A stretch of 64,000 nt of DNA from Bog-473 sp963828825 (GTDB lineage Bacteria > Actinomycetota > Acidimicrobiia > Acidimicrobiales > RAAP-2). The stretch is from positions 682,001-746,000 of the forward strand of contig CAWHGF010000007.1 in assembly GCA_963828825.1 (NCBI GenBank). The letters are read 5' to 3'. The translations under genes and the position numbers were made by a program. Below are positions 37,189 through 46,385 of this stretch, piece by piece. Under the pieces are notes generated by a model. That model ran no database searches. It saw only the letters and a program-made list of their open reading frames with translations, and was not told where the DNA came from. Within the stretch, counting starts at the first letter, position 1. The number at the start of each line of letters is the position of its first letter.

Positions 37189-37916
37189 GGATCGACTCCT
37201 TTTGAAGCTAGAGGATTGGAATAGGTTTCGTCGAGTGTCTCTACTCGAAGGGATCTACGAATGAAGTGGTGCTCGGGATTCAGGAAGGAGATATCGCTTC
37301 CGTTCGGTACCCCCCGGCACCACGAGGGCAGGAGCGTTTGTCGTCCCATTGCACATTCGTTCTCTGCGCAATTACGACCATGGGCGGATGGCTCGCTCGA
37401 AAGGAGCCCTCGCTCGTCACCCGGTCGGCGCGCTTGCTATGTGCGCGAAGCGGGCTGCCCAAAAGGAGGCCCGCTGGTGTCCAAATACATACATCCCTCC
37501 GTGATTTTCATGCGTATATCAAGCAGGCAAGGTGACTCTCTGGGTCATAGCCGAAGGAATGCAGCCTGCCTGACCGAACTCAGCATCGTTACGACCTCAT
37601 CGACAACGTGGGTGAGCCATCCCTTCAAGGCCATGCAGTCCCCGAAGACGAGTCAAGGAATCATCGAAACGAGCGTCGAGGAATCCAGAACCGCCAGGGT
37701 GCGGCACTTGAGAGCCAGGAGAGGAGCGACAGAGGACGATGAATTGCCACTCGCCCGAGCAGACTAGATGGCCCATGCGTGAGCAGATGCCGCGACGAGA
37801 GTCGGTGCGTTCAACACGGAGAGGACTGCAATGAGGTGGTTCAGAGCGCGCGTCACACTGGCGACCGCAAATTCGAACTGGCAAGTTCTCGTCTGATCTC
37901 CGAAACGGAGGCCTTT
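37189..37916. other. Stretch without a recognised gene
   Basis: Over 700 bp in which no reading frame resembles a known family. A 168-codon plus-strand frame (37261-37767) is rich in Arg and Ser and lacks a ribosome site; it is probably spurious. The base composition is less GC-rich than that of the core region. Confidence 0.5.
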
Positions 37917-38270
37917 ATGACCGGTGATCTCGCGGGTCGTCTCGGCCGACGGAGTGCGCCAATTCCCGGATGGGCCCGGCTCAACTCACTCGCCCATGGC
38001 GATCTGCATGGGCTGCGTACGACACGACACCTCGCCATGGCGAGGAGATCGGCGACCCTCGCTGACCTGACGGAGGAATCTTGGAGGAGCGCACAGAACC
38101 TGCTTGCTCGAGAACTCAACGAGCTCGTAGGGAACGACCCCGGTCTGCTTTTGGAAGTCCAGAGACACGTCCTGGTGCCACTCGAGCTCCAGTTGATGCG
38201 CCGCGATGGGTTGACCGCGTTCGAGCTCGTTGAACTCACCCGGTCTGCGCTGCGCTCGAGCATCCCCTGA
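37917..38270 (+). CDS. Hypothetical protein
   Basis: ATG 37917 is preceded by ACGGAGG six bases away, which decides the start. The 117-residue product is helical and charged (LADLTEESWRSAQNLLARELNELVG, LLLEVQRHVLVPLELQLMRR) without membrane segments or known motifs. The function is unknown. It could be a regulator or a structural protein. Confidence 0.5.
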   Translation: MTGDLAGRLGRRSAPIPGWARLNSLAHGDLHGLRTTRHLAMARRSATLADLTEESWRSAQNLLARELNELVGNDPGLLLEVQRHVLVPLELQLMRRDGLTAFELVELTRSALRSSIP

Positions 38271-38464
38271 GGGGTTGGTCCCGTTATTGGACGAGACGTA
38301 GAGGTCGAGCCACCACGTGGTCACCCGGATCCAGGGGCTCGAGTCAATAGTCAGATCCAGCGGTAAACAGTCCGTTCCCAGGCACTTCGCCTCGGTGCGG
38401 TTTGCTACCTGGGGGTCTGGTTGGCCTGTGTTCTGTGAGCCTGTTCTGTGTGCGCCGCCCGGCC

Positions 38465-38740
38465 TCACACTGTCCGCAACGCGTCGGTGGGTGACAGGCG
38501 CCCCGCTCGCAGTGCGGGTAACAGTCCGGCCCCGGCGCCGATCATTAAGGGCGGCGAATCCGCCGGCCCACGCGATCGGCGGCACGTCGACCGACCATCC
38601 CTTGGTTGAGGCGTAGATCAAGGTCGCCAACGTTCCGGCTCCCACGCCCACGACCCCGCCGAGTACCGCAAGCAGGATCGCCTCCGAGAGGAACCGAGCA
38701 CCGCCGGCGGCCAACGCACGGCGAGCCTGCTCCGGCGTAG
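38465..38740 (-). pseudogene. Remnant of a MacB/FtsX-type ABC permease C-terminus
   Basis: Only the last 85 or so residues can be read, in two frames: FLSEAILLAVLGGVVGVGAG, then a tryptophan-containing PPIAWAGGFAAL and, after a +1 change near 38546, MIGAGAGLLPALRAGRLSP and DALRTV with a stop at 38465-38467. These are the last helices and tail of FtsX-like permeases. Nothing upstream completes the gene, since the tetR gene begins 60 bp further on. It is a dead fragment. Confidence 0.75.
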
Positions 38741-38759
38741 TCCTACATAAAATCCCGAA

Positions 38760-38792
38760 CAGTATTGCATACTGATCAGAATCTTATAAGAT
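38760..38792. promoter_or_regulatory. Candidate TetR operators (two palindromes)
   Basis: CAGTAT-TGC-ATACTG at 38760-38774 and the perfect 12-bp palindrome ATCTTATAAGAT at 38781-38792 lie just before the tetR start at 38799. TetR proteins usually bind such sites next to their own gene. The binding is inferred. Confidence 0.55.
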
Positions 38793-38798
38793 GGACGC

Positions 38799-39446
38799 AT
38801 GCCACGAGGGATTACAAAACGCCGGCCCATCACCGTTACCGCCCTGCTCGATGCGGCGATGGAGTTGTTCGCCGAGCAGGGGTATGGCGCGACCTCTATC
38901 CCCGACATCTGCGCACGGGCCGGTCTGACCAAAGGAGCCTTCTACTCGAACTTCGCCAACAAGGACGCTCTGTTCTTGGCGCTCCTCGATCGCAGCTGGG
39001 AGCGCAGGGCGGAATGGATCCGCCGGGCCTTACCCGGGGGCGATGTGCTTGGCGTCGGAGAGCTGCGGGACCGGCCTTCGCTTCCCCACCTCGAGGTCGA
39101 TCGAGAGTGGACGCTCGTCTCCATGGAGTTCTCCTTGCATGCCATCCGTCGACCGGACGTGGCGACACTCCTGGTCGAGCACGAGCTGCGCGTGCGGTCC
39201 GAGCTCGCTGTCCTGGTGACCGAGGCCCTGGAGCGAGAAGAACGGCTCCCCACGCTTCCCGTGGACCAACTGGCGCGCATGATCGTCGCGGTCACCGAGG
39301 GCAGCGACATCCAAATGCTGACCGGCGCCGCAGCCGGCGCCACGCTGCACGCCGACCTCGGGCCCCGCGCCGTGATAGCGCTGCTCCGGCACTTCTCGCT
39401 GCCGACCGAATCGGTGATCTCTCGTGGTGGAGGCGCTTCCCGATGA
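38799..39446 (+). CDS. TetR-family transcriptional repressor
   Basis: The 215-residue protein has an N-terminal HTH (ITVTALLDAAMELFAEQGYGATSIPDICARAGLTKGAFYSNFANKDALF, residues about 10-60 read as adjacent motifs) and a helical ligand domain. Two palindromes in its promoter suggest self-control. Its stop overlaps the start of a CoA-transferase gene as ATGA, so the two are translated together and the regulator probably senses a CoA-linked or related small molecule. Confidence 0.9.
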   Translation: MPRGITKRRPITVTALLDAAMELFAEQGYGATSIPDICARAGLTKGAFYSNFANKDALFLALLDRSWERRAEWIRRALPGGDVLGVGELRDRPSLPHLEVDREWTLVSMEFSLHAIRRPDVATLLVEHELRVRSELAVLVTEALEREERLPTLPVDQLARMIVAVTEGSDIQMLTGAAAGATLHADLGPRAVIALLRHFSLPTESVISRGGGASR

Positions 39447-40923
39447 GTCAGAACGACACAAGCGGTAGCCGTAAGGAGCGCGCCGCGGCGAGAGATCACG
39501 CGTGCCAGCTAGTGGACTTCGATCCCCTGATGGCTCTCGACGACCTGCTCTCGGACGTCGGCCTCTCGCGAGCGGAGATCGGGGGCTCCGTCTCCTTCGC
39601 CGGGCAAGACCCGATCGTGCCTGCCGCGCACCGGCTCGGAGCGTGCATTGGCGTCCCGCTCATGGCTGCCGCGGTGGCGGCAGTCGCCCTGCACCGCTAT
39701 CGGGGCGGGCCCGCGCAGGACCTCCACCTGGACCTGCGCCAGGCCCTGCACTCGATCAATCCAGGCGCCTTCTGGCATCCGACGCTCAACGCGGAGCGGC
39801 CCCCCACCCCTTGGTATTCGACAACCCGTTCCTGGTGACGCCCTACCCCACATCGGATGGCCGTTGGGTCATGGCATCGGGCGTCCTTCCGCACCTGGCC
39901 GCCAAGTGGTGCCGCTTCTTGGACGTGCCGCCCGACGCCGCCAGAGTCGCCGCCGCGGTTGGCATGTGGGACGCCTTCGAGCTTGAGGAGGCAGCGAACG
40001 CCATGGGCCTGCCGGGCTGTGTCGTGCGCTCTCCGGCCGAGTGGTTGGCCCACGAGCAAGGAGCGCTGCTGGCCGCCCAGCCGGTCATCGGCCTCGAGCG
40101 GATCGGCAACGCGCCGACGCGAGACTTCGGAGTGGCCGAGCAACCCTTCGAAGGCGTCCGCGTGCTGTCGTTCACTCACGCCGTCGCCGGTCCGACTGTC
40201 GGGCGGACTCTGGCCGAGCACGGAGCGGACGTGCTCTGCGCAACGCGCCCGAACGACTACGAGCACGAATTCATCTACGCCGAGGCCAACGTCGGCTCTC
40301 GCAGTGCCTACGTCGACCTCGACAGTCCGACTGGCAAGGAGCGGGCGGCGACGCTTCTGGCCGGGGCGGACGTCGTCGTCAACAACCACCGGCTCGGTTC
40401 ACTCGAGGAGGGCGGACTCGATCCTCGCCAACTGGCGGAACGGCACCCCGGTCTCGTGTACGTCTCGGTCAGCTGCTACGGCTCGAGCGGCCCGTGGACC
40501 GGACGCGGCGGCTTCGACATGAACGGTTCCGCCGCCTCCGGTCTCATGACCATCGAGGGGAGCGAAGCCGAGCCTCGACTACCCGTCACCGTTCTCATCA
40601 ACGACTACATCACCGGCTACATGGGTGCCATCGGAGCCATGGCCGCGCTGGTCAAGCGCGCCACAGAAGGTGGCTCGTGGCGCGTCACCGTCAGCCTGAC
40701 CAGGAGCGCGATGTGGTGCGGATCACTTGGGCTCGTCGACCCTGCCCTTGCCGGCTGTGACGAGGAGCACAGCCTGCGTGAGCCCCTCCCCTACGACGCC
40801 TCCAGTTCCCTCGGGGATGTCCACATGCTGGCTCCGCCCGTGCGCTTTTCGCGGACTCCGCCGGCGTGGCCCGACCCGATCCTGGTCCCACGCGGGTCGA
40901 GCCGGGCGGAATGGCGCAGATGA
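39443..40923 (+). CDS. CaiB/BaiF-type CoA-transferase with rearranged domains, disrupted by a -1 frameshift
   Basis: ATG 39443 overlaps the tetR stop. The first 130 residues (PAAHRLGACIGVPLMAAAV, LHLDLRQALHSINPGAFW) run in one frame to the C-run at 39800-39805; one more C would continue into VFDNPFLVTPYPTSDGRWV. Residues about 230-490 then begin a second, usual N-terminal unit (FEGVRVLSFTHAVAGPTVGRTLAEHGADV, VYVSVSCYGSSGPWTGRGG). Type III CoA-transferases normally start with this latter unit, so this protein carries a C-terminal-like segment in front of it. It moves CoA between carboxylic acids; the acids are unknown. Confidence 0.75.
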
Positions 40924-41177
40924 CCAAAGCCCTGCCCGGCATGATCGCCGAGGCGAACCCCGAGTCTCGGGTCGTTCATTGCCCGGAGTGCGCGCCAACT
41001 GGCCATCCACGGAGGGGAGCGGTTCATCGGGATCGGATGGGCCTGGAGTCTCAGTTGACCGCAGACGGTCTGAGAGAATCATGCGGGGCCGTGGATCAGC
41101 GTCGCCAGCTGATCTGACTTCCCCGCATACTCCCGACTGCCCCAGATCGGCGGGAGGAAGTCGACGGCTGTAACGGC

Positions 41178-41474
41178 TTAGAAACTGACAGCCTTACCGA
41201 TGTCCTCCAACGACAGTTCGCCCGTTCTGTGACCTCCGCATTCAACGCAATCCGCTGTGTGCCTCCAAGATCGGATCACACGGCTGTGATCTGCTGTGAG
41301 AATGACCGTAAAGCTCTCGGTCGAAGGGTCGGCCTGAAGTTCGAAGTACGGGCGCCATGGCGAAGAGGCGGGTCGATGCCCAGCCTCGACGTCATCAAAA
41401 ATGCGCCGGAAGCGCATCCGCTTGGTATCAAAGATCCAGGTGCTGTGACACGATTTCAAGATGGTGGCCGTCAT
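41178..41474 (-). CDS. Conserved-looking small hypothetical protein
   Basis: ATG 41474 gives 98 residues: a Trp-rich core (STWIFDTKRMRFRRI, WRPYFELQ) and a C-terminal pair CVECGGH. The Cys pair and His may bind metal. No family is identified with certainty. A strong hairpin lies seven bases upstream of the start. The 254 bp between the CoA-transferase and this gene are empty. Confidence 0.5.
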   Translation of the reverse strand: MTATILKSCHSTWIFDTKRMRFRRIFDDVEAGHRPASSPWRPYFELQADPSTESFTVILTADHSRVIRSWRHTADCVECGGHRTGELSLEDIGKAVSF

Positions 41475-41481
41475 GCTTCCA

Positions 41482-41505
41482 GGGTGCCAGGCCACCCTGG
41501 CACCC
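41482..41505. promoter_or_regulatory. Strong stem-loop before a small gene
   Basis: GGGTGCCAGG and CCTGGCACCC form a perfect 10-bp stem with a 4-base loop. On the minus strand it ends seven bases before ATG 41474, so it could control translation, act as an operator, or be a terminator left from other transcription. Confidence 0.5.
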
Positions 41506-41640
41506 AATATCGAGGGGCCTGGCAATCTCCTTGGGATTGGGTAGCGGTCCCACTGCCATCCGACGGGGATGATGGGACAGTCCATCACCATGGGGACAGT
41601 GTTCTGCCAAACCCAAACCCGTCAGAATAGAGGACCGTCA

Positions 41641-42087
41641 CTACCTGTTGATTGCCAACCGACGACCTAACAATGATCCGATCAAGCTCAGCATCAGGGA
41701 CCCAATTATCCCGAGGCACCAGAGGTACACCACAGCAATCGGCACACCTTCATGTACAACCCAGAATCTTCGCAACACCGCGCCGAGCAGCAATATGGCC
41801 AAAGCAAAGCTCGCAGCAGGGACAGCATGAGCCACCGCGGTCGACGGACTACGGAATCCGGCAAGCGCGCCGCCGAAGAGAAAAGCTGACGCCACAAGGA
41901 ACGCCGGAAGGAGCCACAGGTGAGTCCCCTCGTCGATCATCGGGCGCCCGTGCCAATCCTCCTCGACAACCATCACGGGAATCGAGACAATCAGCACCAG
42001 GCATGTCGGGGGTGCAATCTTCGCCCATTTCGCTCCCCGGGGTAAACGATTTCGCCTCTTGCCCCCGTACATTCTGTAGTCCGCCAT
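41641..42087 (-). CDS. Four-helix membrane protein, unknown
   Basis: From ATG 42087 the 148-residue protein begins with a basic stretch (MYGGKRRNRLPRGAKWAK) followed by hydrophobic segments TCLVLIVSIPVMVV, HLWLLPAFLVASAFLFGGALAG, AHAVPAASFALAILLLGAVL and AVVYLWCLGIIGSLMLSLIGSLLG. The topology suggests a small integral membrane protein with its N-terminus inside. The frame is open to 42141. No family is recognised. Confidence 0.55.
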   Translation of the reverse strand: MADYRMYGGKRRNRLPRGAKWAKIAPPTCLVLIVSIPVMVVEEDWHGRPMIDEGTHLWLLPAFLVASAFLFGGALAGFRSPSTAVAHAVPAASFALAILLLGAVLRRFWVVHEGVPIAVVYLWCLGIIGSLMLSLIGSLLGRRLAINR

Positions 42088-42437
42088 CTGGTCATTATTT
42101 ACCAGACGACCCTCTGTCAAGGTGCCCGCTACCACTGGCAAGGAGTGTCAAATTGCGACACAAGGTGAGATAGCGGAGTTACGGCGGCTTGCAATCCGGC
42201 TAGCCACCGCACGTTTCGGGTGGGTCAGCTGGCGTCGACGCGTCTTTCTCTCAGCGGCTGCTGGGTTTTGGATTGCGTCTAATGCTCGTCCCGCTGAACC
42301 GGAAACGGAACAGGTTCAGGCGTCCGTGACTGAAGTTGGGCCACACTCCAGGCGGCTCTCGAAGTCTGCCAACGACGCCAAGATCTAACTGTCCAGTTCG
42401 CCGGAAGGTAGGACACATCGGAGACCCCCAGCGCTTG

Positions 42438-42833
42438 CTAGTCGAGCATCGCAGTGAGTTTCTTCGGCGCGAGGACCCGGTAGCTGTCGGTCACGAGCTC
42501 CCGGATCTCGTCCCATTCTGTGTCGTCGGTGAGCCAAACTCCGATGCGATCACGGCTGGCTCGTCGAGGGACAAAGAACGGGTGGCCAATGGACAGCAAC
42601 GCCTCGCGTTCGTCTGGGTCGGCACGTAACACGAGCAGTGGGACGGACTTGCCAGTCGATGACTCCATTGCCACGAGCAAGCAGAACGACCTTCGGCGGA
42701 TGTCGAACGACTGCGCCGTCGATCTCGTTCTGGTCAGTGAATGGTCGACACGCACCGTTACCTCGGGTAGTGTCAGGCATAGAGCGCGAATTTGTTCGAC
42801 GATGTTCTCCGGGACCTCGACGGGCGGCCTCAC
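42438..42833 (-). CDS. MmcQ/YjbR-family protein
   Basis: The 131-residue protein shows the YjbR layout: an N-terminal helix (VEQIRALCLTLPEV), the strand turn FDIRRRSFCLLVAMES, LLVLRADPDEREALLSIGHPFFVPR and a helix WDEIRELVTDSYRVLAPKKL. Members have a double-wing DNA-binding-like fold and no proven role. The start is GTG. Confidence 0.8.
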   Translation of the reverse strand: MRPPVEVPENIVEQIRALCLTLPEVTVRVDHSLTRTRSTAQSFDIRRRSFCLLVAMESSTGKSVPLLVLRADPDEREALLSIGHPFFVPRRASRDRIGVWLTDDTEWDEIRELVTDSYRVLAPKKLTAMLD

Positions 42834-42979
42834 GCGAGGCGCCTGGCGATGAAGGCCCCCTCGTGGAAAACCCCCAAGGACTTATCGATCATCGGCGGGC
42901 CAACACCGTCTCGACTGACTGCACAAAGCCTTGATTCATTCCGCCTCGGTCGCCGAACGTAACCGCCAGCTTATTGTAC

Positions 42980-43086
42980 GGCGGATACTCTGTCGAAGCC
43001 TGCCATCACGACAGCTTCGACTACGGCGCGTTGCGCCAGATCCTGCTCGATCGGCTACGCCCGGGCGGAGACCGAGGGTTCCAAGC
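42980..43086 (+). pseudogene. Fragment of a uridine kinase-like protein
   Basis: About 35 codons can be read as ACHHDSFDYGALRQILLDRL and then PGGDRGFQALR. This closely follows the central part of uridine-kinase-like P-loop proteins. The P-loop half and the C-terminal half are absent, and a cupin gene on the other strand begins right after it. It is a leftover fragment. Confidence 0.55.
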
Positions 43087-43088
43087 TC

Positions 43089-43469
43089 TCAGATGTTCGG
43101 CTCCTCCCAGGAGTGCTCATTGCCTTCGCTAGGAGTGATCCACAGCATCGTGACTCCGCTGGATGCGTCGTTGGAGTGCCAATGACCTCTTGGAACAATC
43201 GCAAGATGGCCTGCTGACAGGGTCCATACTGAACGACTGTCTTTCTCTAGCACCGTAAGTTCCGACTCGCCCGCCAAGATGAAAAGAAGCTCGTCGCCTT
43301 GGCCGTGGAACTCCCAAGGTGGTCGGCCTTTGAAGGCGGCGACGCCACCCGTGCATCCGTGGAACGAGAAGTCCCCGATCGGACTTTCCGGTTCTCGGTC
43401 CAGGCTCGCAAGGTCCAACTGGATCATCCTGGCAACCGATTCGTGATCAAGGTTGTGCACGGTCACCAT
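43089..43469 (-). CDS. Cupin-domain protein
   Basis: ATG 43469, preceded by GAGAGG, gives 126 residues. The first cupin motif is the segment WEFHGQGDELLFILAGESEL with metal ligands His and Glu, and the second is LAIVPRGHWHSND with two further His. Such small cupins bind a metal and act as isomerases, dioxygenases or sensors. The frame continues upstream to 43649 without homology. Confidence 0.85.
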   Translation of the reverse strand: MVTVHNLDHESVARMIQLDLASLDREPESPIGDFSFHGCTGGVAAFKGRPPWEFHGQGDELLFILAGESELTVLEKDSRSVWTLSAGHLAIVPRGHWHSNDASSGVTMLWITPSEGNEHSWEEPNI

Positions 43470-43578
43470 TGGCCACCTCTCAGTCTTCCGCTCGACCTTA
43501 CGGAATGATAATGACGGGGTCTGCCGAGTTCTACAACGACGCTTCGGGCGCGTGAACGGCGACGGACGGTCCGTAGCG

Positions 43579-44238
43579 TCAGCTGCGCAGCCGGACCGGC
43601 TGCTGGTTGCGGATCGACAACAGAAGACCATCGACTGTAAACACGGCACCCGCTCCGACGCACACGCCGCCGAGAGCGTCCGTCGGGTAGTGCCAACGCA
43701 GCACCACCACCGCAGCGCAGACCGCCACGATGACTACTCCACCCGCCACGGCCACCAGCGGCTTGGCGAACCAAGGCACGACGAGGAATGCCGCGGCAGC
43801 GAGCGCAGCCACGGCGGTGACTGTTCCCGACGGGTACGACAGGGAAGTGCCCTCGAAATGGCGGCCGACGAGCGGCTTGGCTACTGTCTGCACGATCAGC
43901 ACCGCCGCTATCGGAGCGATGAGACACGACAATGCTCGCATCCAGTTCCGGGAGATAGCCGCCACGACACAGAGCACGGCGGCCCCGGCGATCAAGACCG
44001 TCAAGGATCCGAGGTGAACCACGTCGGTGGCCCATCGAGAGGACAGGTCTGCGGGCAGGAGCCGGAACCCGATGGCGTCCACCCGGTTGGGCCATGGTCG
44101 GTGAACGAATACCAACCCAGCGAGAATCCCCGCACCGAGCAAGAAAAACCCCAGGAGCATCTCCATCAACGCCTCGGTGTGAAGGCCGAAGCGAGGGCGC
44201 GCTTCAAGGCGGCTCGGAGGCGCTGTCGACACAACCAT
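43579..44238 (-). CDS. PAP2-family membrane phosphatase with variant motif
   Basis: ATG 44238 gives 219 residues with five or six membrane helices. The three PAP2 motifs are recognisable as KPLVGRHFEG, YPSGTVTA and RWHYPTDALGG. The middle motif normally reads PSGH, with His acting in catalysis; here Thr stands in its place, so activity on lipid phosphates (undecaprenyl-PP, phosphatidate) is doubtful. A second start at 44166 is possible. Confidence 0.8.
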   Translation of the reverse strand: MVVSTAPPSRLEARPRFGLHTEALMEMLLGFFLLGAGILAGLVFVHRPWPNRVDAIGFRLLPADLSSRWATDVVHLGSLTVLIAGAAVLCVVAAISRNWMRALSCLIAPIAAVLIVQTVAKPLVGRHFEGTSLSYPSGTVTAVAALAAAAFLVVPWFAKPLVAVAGGVVIVAVCAAVVVLRWHYPTDALGGVCVGAGAVFTVDGLLLSIRNQQPVRLRS

Positions 44239-44701
44239 ACATACGAGGCTACGGGCTCCCGCGTCTGAACGGACGTCGCGCCGGTCCGATCGCCTATGAC
44301 AGACCCGCGCAGCCATCTCGAAAACGAACCGAACTCTCCTGCTCCAGAGGGGAATTGCCCCGGGTTGCGCCGCAGTCACCTGGTCTTTGCGTCCGCTTCG
44401 CCGAGAGCGTGAAGAGTGGGTACCTGGCGGGTGCAGAAGCGTGGGAATGATGGTCTGCCGGAATCGCACCGACGCACGCAGGCACTCGCTTGCCTTGTTC
44501 GCCACCTCGGGCTTGACCGGCTGTGGTCTTGGGTACGCTGCGGCAGATTCGACTGGGATTTAGCCTCCTAATTGTGAAGACCCCTCAGACAGTTCGTACA
44601 GAATGCTCGCCGTCAGGTGCGCCCCGTGCTGGCAGCAGAACGGGGGCACACCCGACCTCTACGCGCTATTTGCCGTGAGCCCGCTGAGGTAGCGTTGAAG
44701 A

Positions 44702-45679
44702 ATGCGGTCGTCACCGCTCGACCTTTTGGGATCATCGGATCTTGCTGGGCATCTGGACATAGTGAGCGATCGACTTGCTGCGACCTGCACAGTCGGCGCA
44801 CCAGACCTCACGAATCCGTGCCTCCGAGTGCTGGCTGGGGGCGGGAAACGTCTTCGTCCGGCTCTCACCCTGGCAGTGGCCGACGTTGGAAAGACTTTCG
44901 ACCCCCGCGTTGTCGCAGCGGCGGTAGCTGTCGAACTCGTTCAGGTCGGCTCGTTGGTTCACGACGACATCTTCGACCAGGCGGAGACCCGGAGAGGCAC
45001 ACCGACCATCAATGCGGTCGAAGGTCAGAACCAGGCACTTCTTGCGGGGACCTACTTGATGGCACGGGCGGGCGCCGAAGCCGCCGCCGCTGGCCAACAG
45101 GTGGCATCCGACGTCGCCCGCACAGTGGCCCTTCTCTGCGTCGGGCAGGCAACCGAGACCCAGCATTTGTTCGACATCGGTCAGGAGATCGACCGTTATC
45201 TCTTCACCATCGAGGCAAAGACCGCCGCACTCTTCGCCTGCTCGTGTCGGGTGGGAGCGCTCAGCGCGGAGCTGCCGGATGAGCTCGTCGACAGATTTGG
45301 TGAGTTCGGAAAGAACTTCGGCATGGCGTTCCAGCTCATTGATGACGTACTCGATCTGATCGGTGACCCTGATCGGTTGGGCAAGCCAGTTGGCACGGAC
45401 ATGCGAAGCGGTGTTCTCACCATGCCGGTCCTGCTGGAACTGGCACAGCCCGGCGGAGCGGACCTCCGTGCGCTCTTGCTCCGTGGGCAGGCTGCCGACC
45501 TGGCACAGGCTTCCAGAATGATCGCCAACTCCGGTCGAATCGACGATGCCATCGAGGTTGCTCGGCAGTACGCAGGCGAAGCGGCCGCGGCGATTGCAGA
45601 GGTTCCACGTGCTGTTCGTCTGTCCAGGTTCCCGCCTTCCTACGTCGACTGGGCCCTCGAAGAGTTTGTTGCCGCTTGA
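44702..45679 (+). CDS. Polyprenyl diphosphate synthase
   Basis: The 325-residue protein is a trans-isoprenyl chain-lengthening enzyme. It shows GGGKRLRP, the first aspartate-rich motif LVHDDIFD, GTPTINAV, and the second motif FQLIDDVLDLIGD. The residue upstream of the first motif, which sets chain length, lies in VELVQVGSLVHDD, but the product length cannot be told. It might provide octaprenyl- or nonaprenyl-diphosphate for menaquinone. It is not adjacent to other isoprenoid genes. Confidence 0.92.
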   Translation: MRSSPLDLLGSSDLAGHLDIVSDRLAATCTVGAPDLTNPCLRVLAGGGKRLRPALTLAVADVGKTFDPRVVAAAVAVELVQVGSLVHDDIFDQAETRRGTPTINAVEGQNQALLAGTYLMARAGAEAAAAGQQVASDVARTVALLCVGQATETQHLFDIGQEIDRYLFTIEAKTAALFACSCRVGALSAELPDELVDRFGEFGKNFGMAFQLIDDVLDLIGDPDRLGKPVGTDMRSGVLTMPVLLELAQPGGADLRALLLRGQAADLAQASRMIANSGRIDDAIEVARQYAGEAAAAIAEVPRAVRLSRFPPSYVDWALEEFVAA

Positions 45680-45781
45680 TCGAATGGCGTGCGGAGCTGG
45701 AGAACCCCCTCAGTCGCCACGTCGATAACCAACTCGCTCCGGTGTACTGGGCAGAGGAGCCTAGGCGGATACCATGATTCC

Positions 45782-46018
45782 GTGCCGGGACGCATCCTCA
45801 ATTGGAACGCCGGGAACGCGGTTCTCGATGGTGGCCCTTTGGACGGGAGAGAGCATCGTGTCGAACCCGACACTGCCGAGCTTCTCGTAGAGATGGAAGA
45901 CGGATCGCGGTACGTCTACGCAACATGCAACAGAGTCCAAAAACTGCCCGATGGACGAGTTGTACCCGTCTTTCAGTATCGGGGACGGGATTACCCACTC
46001 CGTTCCTCTGGAAGCTAA
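45782..46018 (+). CDS. Small hypothetical protein
   Basis: GTG 45782 gives 78 residues with the core VLDGGPLDGREHRVEPDT, a strand-rich EMEDGSRYVYAT and the end VFQYRGRDYPLR. This pattern recurs in short proteins of unknown function in Actinobacteria. The role is unknown. It lies 100 bp after the polyprenyl synthase. Confidence 0.55.
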   Translation: MPGRILNWNAGNAVLDGGPLDGREHRVEPDTAELLVEMEDGSRYVYATCNRVQKLPDGRVVPVFQYRGRDYPLRSSGS

Positions 46019-46135
46019 GGCGCTCACCCTCCCAGCGGACTGGGGCACTCACTCTCACTATGTCGCTCAGCCCTTGCCTCATCGTAGGATCGACGTAGGG
46101 GGGCCAGTGAGTCCGAGCGCGCTGGCAACGGCACG

Positions 46136-46345
46136 ATGTTTGATCGTGCGGCGCCCACCTACGGCCAGGTTGGTCCTGATTTCTTTCCTGATCTCGGTGA
46201 TCCTCTCGTAAGCCGCGTGAGCATTTCCGTGCGGGTCGAAGCGGCGAAGAGGGACTTGGGTGGCGTTCACTTACGGAGCCGGTCTGCTCGATCGCCGGAG
46301 TCCCCGCTCACCAGTCCGCTCGTTCTATGGCAACTGATCGAGTGA
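46136..46345 (+). pseudogene. N-terminal remnant of a SAM-dependent methyltransferase
   Basis: The 69-codon frame begins MFDRAAPTYGQVGPDFFPDL, which is the N-terminus of UbiE-like methyltransferases, but the SAM-binding glycine motif that should follow is missing. After about residue 30 the sequence is unrelated. It is a truncated copy, and the flanks (46019-46135, 46346-46385) hold nothing else. Confidence 0.6.
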
Positions 46346-46385
46346 CCTTCCTGGGCTCCCGCGGACCCGCGTATGGCGGGACCGC

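Noticed and set aside
37261..37767. 168-codon plus-strand frame
   Set aside because: No homology or ribosome site, low-complexity Arg/Ser-rich content.
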